Positions 33,458-41,835 are shown, counted from the first letter of the stretch. The stretch is DNA of 64,000 bases from Alitiscatomonas aceti (GCF_025567195.1 NZ_JAOQJF010000004.1:87679-151678), one strand, 5' to 3'. Made by a program: numbers and translations. Notes: generated by a model from the letters alone, not told the origin.

Positions 33458-34579
33458 TTAATCCAGAGGCTCTGTCACGATCCTCCAGGTTACGTTGAAG
33501 GCCTGCTCGAATACGGCCAGATCCAGGTACTCATCGGTGGTATGGACGTTGAACATACCGGTGGAGATCCCGGAGCAGTCAAAGCCGTGGCCAGAGAAGA
33601 TATTGCTGTCGCCGGAGCCGTTGCTGATATGGTATTCCGGTGTGATCCCCTCAAGTTCCAGGGCGCGGACCGTTGCCTTTGTAAGGAAGCCGTCCAGATC
33701 CGGCTTGTGGGGCGGGCAGAAGTGGTCCACATCGATGTCCACGGTGGCTCCGAATTCGGCGGCCGCTTCCTGGCATGCATCCATGATCTTCTGCACCTGG
33801 GCCTCGATCTGGGCCTGGGAGTGAGAGCGGACCTCACAGGTAAAGGTGACTTTATCCGTAACGATGTTGGTGGCTGCGCCGCCCTCGATGCGGCCGATAT
33901 TGGAGGTTGTCTCCGGATCGATGCGGCCGAATTTCACCTTGCTGATGGCCAGGGCCGCAGCGTTGATGGCATTGATGCCTTTTTCTGGTTCAATGCCGCC
34001 GTGGGCGGATTTTCCGTGGAAGGTGATGGTCAGCACGTCCTTTCCGGCGCCGGATTTTAAGATAAAGCCCAGATTTCCGGCTCCGTCCAGGGAAAAGATG
34101 TTTTTGGTAGGAATTTTGGAATAATCAAAATTTTTTGCGCCGTACATGCCGCTTTCTTCACAGATGGTGAAAAGATAGTACATGTCCCGATGGGGGGTTC
34201 CTGTTTCCTTCAGTACCTCCAAAAGCTCCAGCATGATGGCGATTCCGGATTTATCGTCGGCGGCCAGGATCGTGTCCCCGCTGCTCTTTAATTTTCCGTC
34301 CTCAAGAACCGGAACAATACCGATCCCCGGTTCCACCGTATCCTGGTGGGCATTGAGACAGATGGATTCTCCTTCCATAGTTCCAGGAATATGGATCAGG
34401 AGGTTTCCGCTGTGGTCCCCGCCCACGGCCTTTCCAGCCTGATCGCGGTATACTTCATAGCCGCGGTCCTCAAAATATTTCTGGAGATAGTCGGTCATGG
34501 GGCCTTCCTTATAGGAAACGCTGTCGATCTGGATCATTTCCATGAGTCTGGATAAAATCCGTTCTTTGTTATACTGCAT
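33458..34579 (-). CDS. M20 family peptidase, PepT-like
   Basis: Predicted 373-residue zinc aminopeptidase of the M20/PepT group, probably a di- or tripeptidase in the cytoplasm. Metal-site motifs in order: LNAHQDTVEPG, ILAADDKSGIA, CEESGMYGA, FSLDGAG and FNVHTTDEYLD near the C-terminus. The dimerisation domain lies between about residues 175 and 285 (GKSAHGGIEP). The start is ATG at 34577-34579 with GGGAGG upstream; in-frame codons beyond it have no ribosome site. Single gene with its own terminator. Confidence 0.88.
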   Translation of the reverse strand: MQYNKERILSRLMEMIQIDSVSYKEGPMTDYLQKYFEDRGYEVYRDQAGKAVGGDHSGNLLIHIPGTMEGESICLNAHQDTVEPGIGIVPVLEDGKLKSSGDTILAADDKSGIAIMLELLEVLKETGTPHRDMYYLFTICEESGMYGAKNFDYSKIPTKNIFSLDGAGNLGFILKSGAGKDVLTITFHGKSAHGGIEPEKGINAINAAALAISKVKFGRIDPETTSNIGRIEGGAATNIVTDKVTFTCEVRSHSQAQIEAQVQKIMDACQEAAAEFGATVDIDVDHFCPPHKPDLDGFLTKATVRALELEGITPEYHISNGSGDSNIFSGHGFDCSGISTGMFNVHTTDEYLDLAVFEQAFNVTWRIVTEPLD

Positions 34580-34695
34580 AAGAATCTTCCTCCCTTTTGT
34601 ATCTGTCCCGTTTTCTGATTTTTCACGGGAACATTCCGATGTTTTCATTATACTAAAAGCAGAGTGGAAAATCAATGAAAAACATGGGAGAGGCC

Positions 34696-34724
34696 TTGCG
34701 CAAATTCCTTCCCTGTGCTATACT
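34696..34724 (+). promoter_or_regulatory. Promoter of the queuosine-salvage operon
   Basis: TTGCGC (34696-34701), 17-base spacer, TATACT (34719-34724). It puts the transcript start near 34,731, about 240 bases before the first start codon, which leaves room for the riboswitch leader. Confidence 0.7.
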
Positions 34725-34752
34725 TCTGGCACCGGGATCCTCTGGGGTCCCC

Positions 34753-34787
34753 ACTGGTTCGTGAACCTCCCAGTATAAAAAACTAGG
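34753..34787 (+). promoter_or_regulatory. preQ1-I riboswitch aptamer
   Basis: P1 stem ACTGG (34753-34757) with CCAGT (34770-34774), a C-rich loop TTCGTGAACCTC, then the A-rich tail ATAAAAAACTAGG (34775-34787). This is the compact preQ1 class I plan (P1, C-rich loop, AAAAAACUA tail forming an H-type pseudoknot). It senses the queuosine precursor preQ1 and would switch off the salvage genes when preQ1 is plentiful. The match to the tail consensus is nearly exact. Confidence 0.85.
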
Positions 34788-34813
34788 CATAAGTGAGAAT
34801 GATAAAGGTAAAA

Positions 34814-34935
34814 AGCCCTGGCCGGAAGGCGGGGCTGGTACCGCTCTTTGCCTGGCGCACCGGTTTTCTGGATGGATTTCCAGAAGCTGGTGCGCTTATC
34901 TGAGGTTTTCAGAAAACTGGCAGGGGCGGTTTTTT
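34814..34935 (+). terminator. Multi-branched expression platform with intrinsic terminator
   Basis: After a small GGAA-capped hairpin (AGCCC 34814-34818 with GGGCT 34832-34836), ACCGCTCTT-t-GCC (34840-34852) can pair with GGCAGGGGCGGT (34919-34930), followed by six U. The paired arms enclose a second long hairpin (GCGCACC 34855-34861 with GGTGCGC 34889-34895, with CTGGA/TCCAG inside). GCAGGGG (34920-34926) can also pair with CCCCTGC (34940-34946). This is much larger than the usual preQ1-I terminator. Confidence 0.65.
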
Positions 34936-34970
34936 GTTTCCCCTGCGTGAAAACGGAAGGAGAAAACAGG

Positions 34971-36020
34971 ATGGATCAAAAGATACAGAAGGTGGTTATT
35001 GACTGTGACCCGGGGATCGACGACAGCCTGGCTCTGATGCTGGCGCTGTCCATGGAGGAGATCCAGGTGGAGGCCATTACCATCGTATGTGGGAACAGCC
35101 CGGCAGATATGGGCTTTTCCAACACAAAAAAAATTTTAAAGCATATGGGGTGTCTGGATATTCCCATTTATGTGGGAGCAGAAAGGCCGCTGAAGCGGGA
35201 CTATGTGAATGCCCTGGATACCCATGGGGCCGATGGGCTGGGAGAGAGCTTTCTCCCGGAAGTCCCAGGCTATGAGAACTCCATGACCGCCCAGGAGTTT
35301 CTAAAAAAACGGTTTGCGCCGGGACAGGAAGGAGGCCCCTGCTCCGTGATCGCCCTGGGGCCCATGACCAATCTGGCCCGCCTGCTTTCGGACTGTCCGG
35401 AAGCAATCCTTTCCATGGACCGGATCGTGTCCATGGGAGGCAGCTTTAAAAGCCATGGGAACTGCTCTCCAGTGGCGGAATACAATTATTGGGCAGATCC
35501 AGATGCGGCGGCCCGTGTGTATGAAACGGCTGCCCTGTATGGAAAGAAGATCGAGATGACAGGGCTGGACGTGACCAGACAGATCGTCCTGACTCCGGAT
35601 CTTCTCGCGTATCTGAAACGGCTGGATCCGGAGGTTGGCAGCTTTGTGTCGGCGATTACGAAGTTTTATTTTGATTTCCACTGGGAGTGGGAGCATCTGA
35701 TCGGCTGCGTCATCAACGATCCCCTGGCTGTGGCCCATTTCGCGGACCCTGGACTATGCCGAGGGTTTGAAGCGTATACGGCGGTGGAGACGGAGGGGAT
35801 CTCCCGGGGGCAGACCGTGGTGGACTCCATGGGCTTTTATAGAAAAGCTCCCAATGCCCTTATATTGACAGAAACGGATCCGGAGCGGTTTTTCCGGCTG
35901 TTCTTTTCCAGGCTCTTGAAATGCCGGGAGGAGGAGCTGGATCTGATCCCCGGTCTGGCGGCGGGAAGCCGGATGACGGGAACGGCATTCCTTCACGGAA
36001 AGGAGGCGCAGCTCCGATGA
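34971..36020 (+). CDS. queK: Nucleoside hydrolase, probable QueK (queuosine hydrolase)
   Basis: Predicted 349-residue nucleoside hydrolase. The calcium site is DCDPGIDDSLAL near residue 13; also LGPMTNLARLL, GGSFKSHGNCSPVAEYNYW and the C-terminal NDPLAVAHF. The fold alone would say inosine-uridine hydrolase, but the preQ1 riboswitch, the ECF S component and the radical SAM gene after it match the QrtT-QueK-QueL queuine salvage genes described for Clostridioides difficile. The role would be to release queuine from salvaged queuosine or its 5'-phosphate. ATG 34971 has AAGGAG upstream; the upstream in-frame codons lie in the riboswitch. Confidence 0.8.
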   Translation: MDQKIQKVVIDCDPGIDDSLALMLALSMEEIQVEAITIVCGNSPADMGFSNTKKILKHMGCLDIPIYVGAERPLKRDYVNALDTHGADGLGESFLPEVPGYENSMTAQEFLKKRFAPGQEGGPCSVIALGPMTNLARLLSDCPEAILSMDRIVSMGGSFKSHGNCSPVAEYNYWADPDAAARVYETAALYGKKIEMTGLDVTRQIVLTPDLLAYLKRLDPEVGSFVSAITKFYFDFHWEWEHLIGCVINDPLAVAHFADPGLCRGFEAYTAVETEGISRGQTVVDSMGFYRKAPNALILTETDPERFFRLFFSRLLKCREEELDLIPGLAAGSRMTGTAFLHGKEAQLR

Positions 36021-36619
36021 AAAGCAGGAAAAAAATGACTGTAAACCAGATGGTACTGATCGCCCTGGCAGCCTGCATCAACACAGCGGGCGGACAGGCA
36101 GCCCTGGCCCTGCGGCTTCCAGTATACCTGGACAGCATCGGGACCATTTTGGCAGGCATCCTCCTGGGGCCCGTTTACGGTATGCTCCCCAATCTTCTCA
36201 GCGGGATCCTTATGGGAATGACCACTGATATTTATTCGCTGTATTTTGCGCCGGTGGGCATGGTTACTGGATTTATGGCGGGGCTGGCGTCGAGGAGAAT
36301 GCCGGAGCTTATGGGACGCGTCAGGGGGCTGCGGCTTTTTCTGGCTGCGGCGCTGATCACTGTTCCCGGGACCATTGTGAGCTCCCTGATCTGCGCGGGC
36401 CTTTTTGGCGGGATCACGTCGTCGGGCTCTACGGTCCTTGTACAGCTTTTGTCCCACACCCCCCTGGGAATGACTGCCAGCATATTTCTGGTGCAGGTCA
36501 TTACGGATCTGGCAGACCGGACGGTGAGCCTTTTTCTGGCGTCTGCAGCCGCAGGCGCTGTGCCGGACCGGCTGAAACAGGCCATATGCGGCCAGCAGGG
36601 CAGAGCCTGCGGTCCTTAA
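36017..36619 (+). CDS. qrtT: ECF transporter S component, probable QrtT (queuosine/queuine uptake)
   Basis: Predicted 200-residue membrane protein with about six helices, an energy-coupling-factor substrate-binding subunit. ALRLPVYLDSIGTILAGILLG and the following LPNLLSGILMG are typical of this S-component group. No EcfA or EcfT genes are nearby, so it would share the genomic energising module (group II ECF). It overlaps the hydrolase stop (ATGA) with AAAGGAGG 10 bases upstream. The context (preQ1 riboswitch, QueK and QueL) points to queuine or queuosine as substrate. Confidence 0.78.
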   Translation: MKSRKKMTVNQMVLIALAACINTAGGQAALALRLPVYLDSIGTILAGILLGPVYGMLPNLLSGILMGMTTDIYSLYFAPVGMVTGFMAGLASRRMPELMGRVRGLRLFLAAALITVPGTIVSSLICAGLFGGITSSGSTVLVQLLSHTPLGMTASIFLVQVITDLADRTVSLFLASAAAGAVPDRLKQAICGQQGRACGP

Positions 36620-36634
36620 GAAAGGAGAACAGCT

Positions 36635-37333
36635 ATGGGAATACCAGAGGAACGGTACAGCAGGATCATTGCTAAAAATCAGAGGGAGATATGCCTCCTC
36701 AGGGGCTTTCCCTGTGCCTGGGGAAAATGCGCCTTCTGTGATTATATTGAGGACAACGGAAGGGACCGGGAGGCCATGGAGGCCTTAAACCGGCAGGTAC
36801 TGTCCCAGGTAACAGGTGAACTGGGAGCCCTGGAGATCATCAATTCGGGGAGCTGCTTTGAGCTTCCCGAGGCGACGCTTGACGAGATCGCGGCCCTTGT
36901 GCATAATAAAAATATCCAGCAGCTGTTTTTTGAGGCCCACTGGATCTACCGCCATAAGCTGGAGGAAATGCGGGAGCGGATGGGCGTCCCCATTATCTTC
37001 AAGATCGGCGTGGAGACCTTTGACTATGATTTCCGCCAGCGTGTCCTGAATAAGCATGCGGATTTCCGGGAACCGGGGGAGGTGGCAGAATATTTCGACT
37101 CGCCATGTCTTATGGTGGGGATCCAGGGCCAGACAAAGGACATGATCCGGTATGACATCGACTGTCTGAAGCGGTATTTTAAGCTGGGGACCGTCAACGT
37201 CTACAATAATAATACCACTCCCATCCGTCGGGACCAGGCTCTGGTGGACTGGTTCATGGATGAGTACCAGTGGCTTATGGAGGATCCCGCAGTGGAGGTT
37301 CTTTATGAGATCACGGATTTTGGGGTCGGCTGA
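36635..37333 (+). CDS. queL: Radical SAM enzyme, probable QueL (queuine lyase)
   Basis: Predicted 232-residue radical SAM protein. The cluster motif is CAWGKCAFC, i.e. Cys-x4-Cys-x2-Cys, a slightly different spacing from CxxxCxxC, near residue 27. QueL of C. difficile splits queuine into preQ1, which can then feed the tRNA transglycosylase. The rest (INSGSCFELPEATLDE, IIFKIGVETFDYDFR) is a short TIM-barrel-like core without extra domains. It follows qrtT by 15 bases with AAAGGAG. The assignment leans on operon context as much as on sequence. Confidence 0.75.
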   Translation: MGIPEERYSRIIAKNQREICLLRGFPCAWGKCAFCDYIEDNGRDREAMEALNRQVLSQVTGELGALEIINSGSCFELPEATLDEIAALVHNKNIQQLFFEAHWIYRHKLEEMRERMGVPIIFKIGVETFDYDFRQRVLNKHADFREPGEVAEYFDSPCLMVGIQGQTKDMIRYDIDCLKRYFKLGTVNVYNNNTTPIRRDQALVDWFMDEYQWLMEDPAVEVLYEITDFGVG

Positions 37334-37347
37334 ACGGAGGAAGAGGA

Positions 37348-37812
37348 TTGAAATTTACTGTACATACCATGGAATATGCAGGAGGAAGGGCAGAGGCATC
37401 CCTGGACCTGAGAAATTACCAGGACAGCGATTATGAGGAATACAGGATCATGTACAACGGCTGCTTTCTGGCCATGCGGACGGCTCTGGAGCTGCAGCCG
37501 GCGGAATGCTGCGCCGGCCGGGAAGAGCTGGCCCGGAGACGGTCAGAGATCTGGATCCTGGAGATCTCAGGGACCCTGGCGGGTTCGGTGGCCGTTTATG
37601 GGAAAGAGATCGACGATCTGGTGGTGAAGGGAGAATTTCAGGGCCAGGGTCTGGGAAGGGCTCTTTTACAGTGGGCTCTGGTCCTTCTGGAGAAAGAGGG
37701 CCGCGGCCCTGCAGTCCTCCACGTGGCAGACTGGAACCGCCGGGCCATGGAACTGTACAGGAAGCAGGGATTTCGCATCATAAAGACAGAAGTGATAGAC
37801 AGAACCGCCTGA
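37348..37812 (+). CDS. GNAT family N-acetyltransferase
   Basis: Predicted 154-residue acetyltransferase. The acetyl-CoA loop is FQGQGLGRALLQWAL (Q-x-x-G-x-G type) near residue 98, followed by LHVADWNRRAMELYRKQGF, the usual last motif. TTG 37348 is the likely start since GGAGGAAGAGG directly precedes it. It is 14 bases after queL and could belong to the same transcript; no link to queuosine is known to me. Substrate unknown. Confidence 0.8.
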   Translation: MKFTVHTMEYAGGRAEASLDLRNYQDSDYEEYRIMYNGCFLAMRTALELQPAECCAGREELARRRSEIWILEISGTLAGSVAVYGKEIDDLVVKGEFQGQGLGRALLQWALVLLEKEGRGPAVLHVADWNRRAMELYRKQGFRIIKTEVIDRTA

Positions 37813-37864
37813 GGGCGATATAATAAAGCTATCCATTATATCCCTTCAGGAAAGGAGATTCGAT

Positions 37865-38734
37865 ATGAAGTCGAAAGTATTTTTCACAAGAGAGATCACC
37901 CCGGAAAAGGTGGTGGAGCTGTACCGCCTTCTGGGAAAGGAACTGCCGGGAAAGGTGGCCATTAAGCTGCACTCCGGCGAGGTGGGAAACCAGAACTTTT
38001 TAAAGCCCGCCTTCTGGAAGCCCATCATCGATATGGTAGGAGGCAATGTGGTAGAATGCAATACTGCTTACGAAGGGCAGAGAAATACCACAGCCAAACA
38101 TATGAGCACCCTGGAGGCCCATGGCTGGAAAAAATATTTCCGCGTGGATCTCATGGATGCAGAAGGCCCGGATCTGGAACTCTCCATTCCGGAAGGAAAG
38201 GTGATCCAGAAAAACTTCGTGGGAAAGAACATGAAGAACTACGATTCCATCCTGGTGCTGTCCCACTTTAAGGGCCATCCCATGGGCGGATACGGCGGAG
38301 CCTTAAAGCAGCTGGCCATCGGCTGTGCTTCCTCTTATGGAAAGGCATACGTCCACGGCGCCGGAGACCTGGAAAAGATCTGGACCTCTGACCATGATTC
38401 CTTCCTGGAATCCATGGCGGATGCGGCCAAATCCGTAGTGGATTTCTTCCATGGAAACGCGGTGTATGTAAACGTGATGATGAATATGTCTGTGGACTGT
38501 GACTGCTGCGCCGTTGCAGAGGATCCCTGCATGAAGGATATCGGTATCCTGGTTTCCGAGGATCCCATCGCCATCGACCAGGCCTGCATCGATCTGGTAT
38601 ATGCGGCAACGGATGATCCTGGACAGAAGCACTTCCTGGAGCGGGTGGAGAGCCGCAACGGCGTCCACACCATCGAGGCTGCCGCTGCCCTGGGCTTCGG
38701 CTCCAGAGAGTATGAACTGGTGGAAGTAAAATAA
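37865..38734 (+). CDS. DUF362 family protein
   Basis: Predicted 289-residue DUF362 protein. VAIKLHSGEVGNQNFLKP, ILVLSHFKGHPMGGYGGALKQLAIG and ISEDPIAIDQACIDL-like segments are the family hallmarks. The ferredoxin domain that many homologues carry is absent, but a Cys-rich SVDCDCCAVAEDPC is present near residue 215 and may bind metal. AAAGGAGA precedes the ATG. The biochemical role of the family is not established. A terminator follows. Confidence 0.8.
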   Translation: MKSKVFFTREITPEKVVELYRLLGKELPGKVAIKLHSGEVGNQNFLKPAFWKPIIDMVGGNVVECNTAYEGQRNTTAKHMSTLEAHGWKKYFRVDLMDAEGPDLELSIPEGKVIQKNFVGKNMKNYDSILVLSHFKGHPMGGYGGALKQLAIGCASSYGKAYVHGAGDLEKIWTSDHDSFLESMADAAKSVVDFFHGNAVYVNVMMNMSVDCDCCAVAEDPCMKDIGILVSEDPIAIDQACIDLVYAATDDPGQKHFLERVESRNGVHTIEAAAALGFGSREYELVEVK

Positions 38735-38754
38735 TAAAACAGACATAAGGTGAG

Positions 38755-38801
38755 ACCGGCTGTGTGTCTGGCAGGAAGCTGCCGGATGCCAGCCGGTTTT
38801 T
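38755..38801 (+). terminator. Terminator after the DUF362 gene
   Basis: ACCGGCTG (38755-38762) pairs with CAGCCGGT (38790-38797), with an inner GGCAG/CTGCC stem, followed by five T. Confidence 0.8.
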
Positions 38802-38912
38802 GCAGCCCGGGGCTGGGTCCGGTGGTCTGGGACCGGAGAAACCGAAAACTATGGAAATCGGGAGCCGTCCGTGATACAATGGAACGAAAGACGAGGAAAG
38901 GACAAAGAGGGA

Positions 38913-39986
38913 ATGGCAGAACAGAACCAGAATCAGGATATGCAGAAGCCCCATAAGCGGCGGGTCCGTTATAAGGGGACGCATCCCCGGACATTTGAGG
39001 AGAAATATAAGGAGAGAGAACCGGAGAAATACGCGGAGACCATTGAAAAGGTTATCTCCAAGGGCAGCACGCCGGCGGGGATGCATTTATCCATCTGCGT
39101 CGATGAGATCCTGGAATTTTTACAGATCCAGCCAGGCCAGAGGGGGCTGGACGCCACTCTGGGTTATGGCGGCCACAGCCGGAGGATGCTGGAAAAGCTG
39201 GAGGGCTCCGGCCATCTTTATGGTCTGGACGTGGATCCCATTGAGATCGTAAAGACCACGGCCCGGCTGAGGGAAAAGGGCTTTGGGGAGGAGATCCTTA
39301 CCGTGCGTCAGATGAATTTTGCAGAGATCGACCTTCTTTCGGAGGAGGTGGGAAAATTCGATTTCGTCCTGGCCGATCTGGGAGTTTCATCCATGCAGAT
39401 CGACAATCCGGAGCGGGGCTTTACCTATAAAGCCGAAGGCCCCCTGGATCTGAGACTGGATCCGGAAAAGGGAGTGTCTGCTGCGGACCGGCTGAAGGAA
39501 GTGACCAGGGAGGAGCTGACCGGAATGCTGGCGGAGAATTCTGATGAGCCTTATGCAGAGGAGATCGCCAGGGAGGTATTAAAACGGAATCGGAAAAAGG
39601 AATATATACGGACCACCACCCAGTTTAAAGAGGCCATCGAGACAGCGCTGGGATTTCTCCCGGAGGAAGAGAGAAAGGAAGCAGTGGTGAAATCCTGTAA
39701 GCGGTGCTTCCAGGCCCTGAGGATCGACGTCAACAGCGAATTTGAAGTGCTTTACAGCTTTCTGGAAAAGCTCCCCGGCGTCATGGCCCCAGGCGGACGG
39801 GCGGCGATTCTTACGTTCCATTCCGGAGAGGACCGGCTTGTGAAGCACTATTTTAAAGAGGGGAAGAAGGCCGGGCTGTACCAGGAGATCTCCGAGGAGG
39901 TGATCCGTCCCTCGGCGGAGGAATGTCAGAGAAATCCCCGGGCCAGATCCACAAAGATGCGCTGGGCCATCCGGGCGCAGGAATAG
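38913..39986 (+). CDS. RsmH-like 16S rRNA (cytosine-N4) methyltransferase, paralogue
   Basis: Predicted 357-residue MraW/RsmH-family methyltransferase. SAM site LDATLGYGGHSRRML, catalytic-region VLADLGVSSMQIDNPERGF, CFQALRIDVNSE and LTFHSGEDRLVKHYF are all kept. It is about 45 residues longer than standard RsmH because of a Lys/Arg-rich N-terminus (HKRRVRYKGTHPR), and it lies outside any division cluster, so it is probably a second, diverged copy. ATG 38913 is preferred because AAAGAGGG precedes it. Target base could differ from C1402. Confidence 0.82.
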   Translation: MAEQNQNQDMQKPHKRRVRYKGTHPRTFEEKYKEREPEKYAETIEKVISKGSTPAGMHLSICVDEILEFLQIQPGQRGLDATLGYGGHSRRMLEKLEGSGHLYGLDVDPIEIVKTTARLREKGFGEEILTVRQMNFAEIDLLSEEVGKFDFVLADLGVSSMQIDNPERGFTYKAEGPLDLRLDPEKGVSAADRLKEVTREELTGMLAENSDEPYAEEIAREVLKRNRKKEYIRTTTQFKEAIETALGFLPEEERKEAVVKSCKRCFQALRIDVNSEFEVLYSFLEKLPGVMAPGGRAAILTFHSGEDRLVKHYFKEGKKAGLYQEISEEVIRPSAEECQRNPRARSTKMRWAIRAQE

Positions 39987-40010
39987 AAGCGCCGCCAGTG
40001 AAAGCGGCTA

Positions 40011-40039
40011 TTGAAAAGGGATTTCTGCCATGATATAAT
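40011..40039 (+). promoter_or_regulatory. Promoter for the charged-repeat protein and aldolase
   Basis: TTGAAA (40011-40016), 17-base spacer, TATAAT (40034-40039), followed by a GGGGCC/GGCCCC hairpin in the short leader (about 40,053-40,074). Confidence 0.75.
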
Positions 40040-40111
40040 CCGGTATAAAAGGGGCCGGGACATTATGGCCCCGGCGGCATGAAATACATGAAAGAGAAAG
40101 AAGGACAGAAA

Positions 40112-40792
40112 ATGAATTACATGGTCTGTATTCCGTCCCCTGATATGGTGTCCAGGGAAAACTGCGAAAAGGTACATAATATCCTGGCCAGGATGTCGGA
40201 TGCATATAAACTCAATATTGTGCCGGAGCCGGTGAAGGTGAAGCAGACTCCGTGTCCGGAGTATTACAGAAAGTACCGGATCTATAAGGAGATCCGTGAA
40301 AGGGATGGAAATGGGGAAGCCTACCTTCTCCAGGAAGAGGAGGACATGATCCTCAGCGTATGCCGGACTCCGGAGGAGGAAGCGCTCATGAAGGGCTGTA
40401 CCTACGCATACCGTTATCCGTCCAGTCTGGTTCTCAAAAGCTTCCGTGAGGATAAAAAGGAAAAGAAGGAAAAGCGGGAGGCCAGGCCGGAAACAAGAAA
40501 TGAGCGGAGCCGGGGAGAAAAGCCGGAGAGGGGAGAAAAGCCAGAGCGGGCCGGGAAGCCGGAGCGGGCCCCCAGGGGAGAACGGCAGCCACGGGGAGAG
40601 CGGCAGGGCCAGTCTGAGAGGTTGGAGAGATCCGGAAGGGCTGAAAGAGCGGAGAGAGCAGAAAGAACCGAAAAAACCGAAAGACCAGAAAGAACTGAGC
40701 ACCCCGAAAGATCTGAAAGACCAGAAAGACCTGAAAAAACCGAGCGTTCCGAAAGATCTGAAAGATCCGAAAAAACTGAAAAAACAATATAG
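40112..40792 (+). CDS. Unknown protein with long Glu-Arg low-complexity tail
   Basis: I do not recognise a family. The 226-residue product has a globular N-terminal part of about 105 residues (YMVCIPSPDMVSRENCEKV; YRKYRIYKEIRERDG; EEEDMILSVCRTPEEEALM) and a tail of some 120 residues built almost only from Glu, Arg, Lys, Pro, Ser and Thr. The tail shows short repeats of the type RPERxE, ERAERAERTE and ERSERSE. It has no signal peptide. Such tails can bind RNA or be disordered scaffolds (inference). ATG 40112 with AAGGACAG upstream is the most likely start; 40079 is possible. 14 bases before the aldolase gene. Confidence 0.7.
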   Translation: MNYMVCIPSPDMVSRENCEKVHNILARMSDAYKLNIVPEPVKVKQTPCPEYYRKYRIYKEIRERDGNGEAYLLQEEEDMILSVCRTPEEEALMKGCTYAYRYPSSLVLKSFREDKKEKKEKREARPETRNERSRGEKPERGEKPERAGKPERAPRGERQPRGERQGQSERLERSGRAERAERAERTEKTERPERTEHPERSERPERPEKTERSERSERSEKTEKTI

Positions 40793-40806
40793 AGGAGGAA
40801 ATAACG

Positions 40807-41835
40807 ATGCTGGCATTTGAATGCGATTATCTGGAAGGAGCCCATGAAAAAATTTTAAACCGACTGATCGAAACGAATATGGAGAAGCTGCCCGGCTATG
40901 GAGCAGACCCCTACTGCGCCAGTGCCAGGGAGAAGATCCTGGACGCATGCCAGTGCCCGGAAGGCGAGGTGTTCTTCCTGGTGGGCGGCACCCAGACCAA
41001 CGCCACAGTCATCGACGGGCTTTTATCCTCTTATGAGGGAGTGGTTTCCGCAGAGACAGGCCATGTGAACTGCCACGAGTCCGGAGCCATCGAGGCTTCC
41101 GGCCATAAGGTCATCACACTTCCCCATCACGAAGGAAAGCTGGACGCGGGGGAGCTGGAAGGCCTTTTAAAGACGTTCTGGGGAGACGAGACGTATGAGC
41201 ACATGGTATTCCCGGGCATGGTCTACATCTCCCATCCCACGGAATACGGTACACTGTATACAAAAGACGAGCTGAAAGGCCTCCATCAGGTCTGCAAAGC
41301 GTATGGGATTCCCCTGTATATGGACGGAGCAAGGCTGGGATACGGTCTTGCGGCCCATGGTACGGACGTGACTCTGCCGGTGATCGCTGAGTACTGCGAC
41401 GCCTTTTATATCGGAGGAACAAAGGTGGGAGCTCTCTGCGGAGAGGCCGTTGTGTTCCCGAAAAAGGAGCGGGTTCCGAAGCACTTTTTCACCACCATCA
41501 AGCAGCATGGAGCACTTTTAGCCAAAAGACGCCTTCTGGGGATCCAGTTTGATACACTGTTCACCGATGGCCTCTATATGGAAGTAAGCCGCCATGCCAT
41601 CCGGATGGCTGAGGTTTTAAAGCAGGGGCTGAAGGAAAAGGGCTATGGCTTCCACATCGACTCTCCCACAAACCAGCAGTTCGTGGTCCTGGAAAACAAA
41701 AAGCTGGAGGAGTTAAGGAAGGAAGTGAGCTTCAGTATCTGGGAGAAAAAGGATGCGGACCATACGGTGGTGCGGTTTGCCACCAGCTGGGCCACAAAGG
41801 AAGAGGATATCCGGAAGCTCCTGGCACTGATGTAA
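40807..41835 (+). CDS. Threonine aldolase/beta-eliminating lyase family PLP enzyme
   Basis: Predicted 342-residue fold-type I PLP enzyme of the low-specificity L-threonine aldolase group (threonine to glycine plus acetaldehyde). FLVGGTQTNATVIDGLL binds the cofactor phosphate, the catalytic lysine is in IGGTKVGALCGEAVVF near residue 203, and YMDGARLGYGL supplies the Asp. GGAGGAAA precedes ATG. It is probably co-transcribed with the charged-repeat gene. Related beta-lyases cannot be excluded. Confidence 0.88.
   Translation: MLAFECDYLEGAHEKILNRLIETNMEKLPGYGADPYCASAREKILDACQCPEGEVFFLVGGTQTNATVIDGLLSSYEGVVSAETGHVNCHESGAIEASGHKVITLPHHEGKLDAGELEGLLKTFWGDETYEHMVFPGMVYISHPTEYGTLYTKDELKGLHQVCKAYGIPLYMDGARLGYGLAAHGTDVTLPVIAEYCDAFYIGGTKVGALCGEAVVFPKKERVPKHFFTTIKQHGALLAKRRLLGIQFDTLFTDGLYMEVSRHAIRMAEVLKQGLKEKGYGFHIDSPTNQQFVVLENKKLEELRKEVSFSIWEKKDADHTVVRFATSWATKEEDIRKLLALM

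Noticed and set aside
34848..34970. N-terminal extension of the nucleoside hydrolase
   Set aside because: The extra 41 codons lie in the riboswitch platform and terminator; a good ribosome site and the family N-terminus start at 34,971.
40414..40948. Minus-strand frames rich in Phe, Ser and Leu opposite the charged-repeat gene
   Set aside because: Their repeats are just the complement of the Glu/Arg repeat; no ribosome site or promoter was found.
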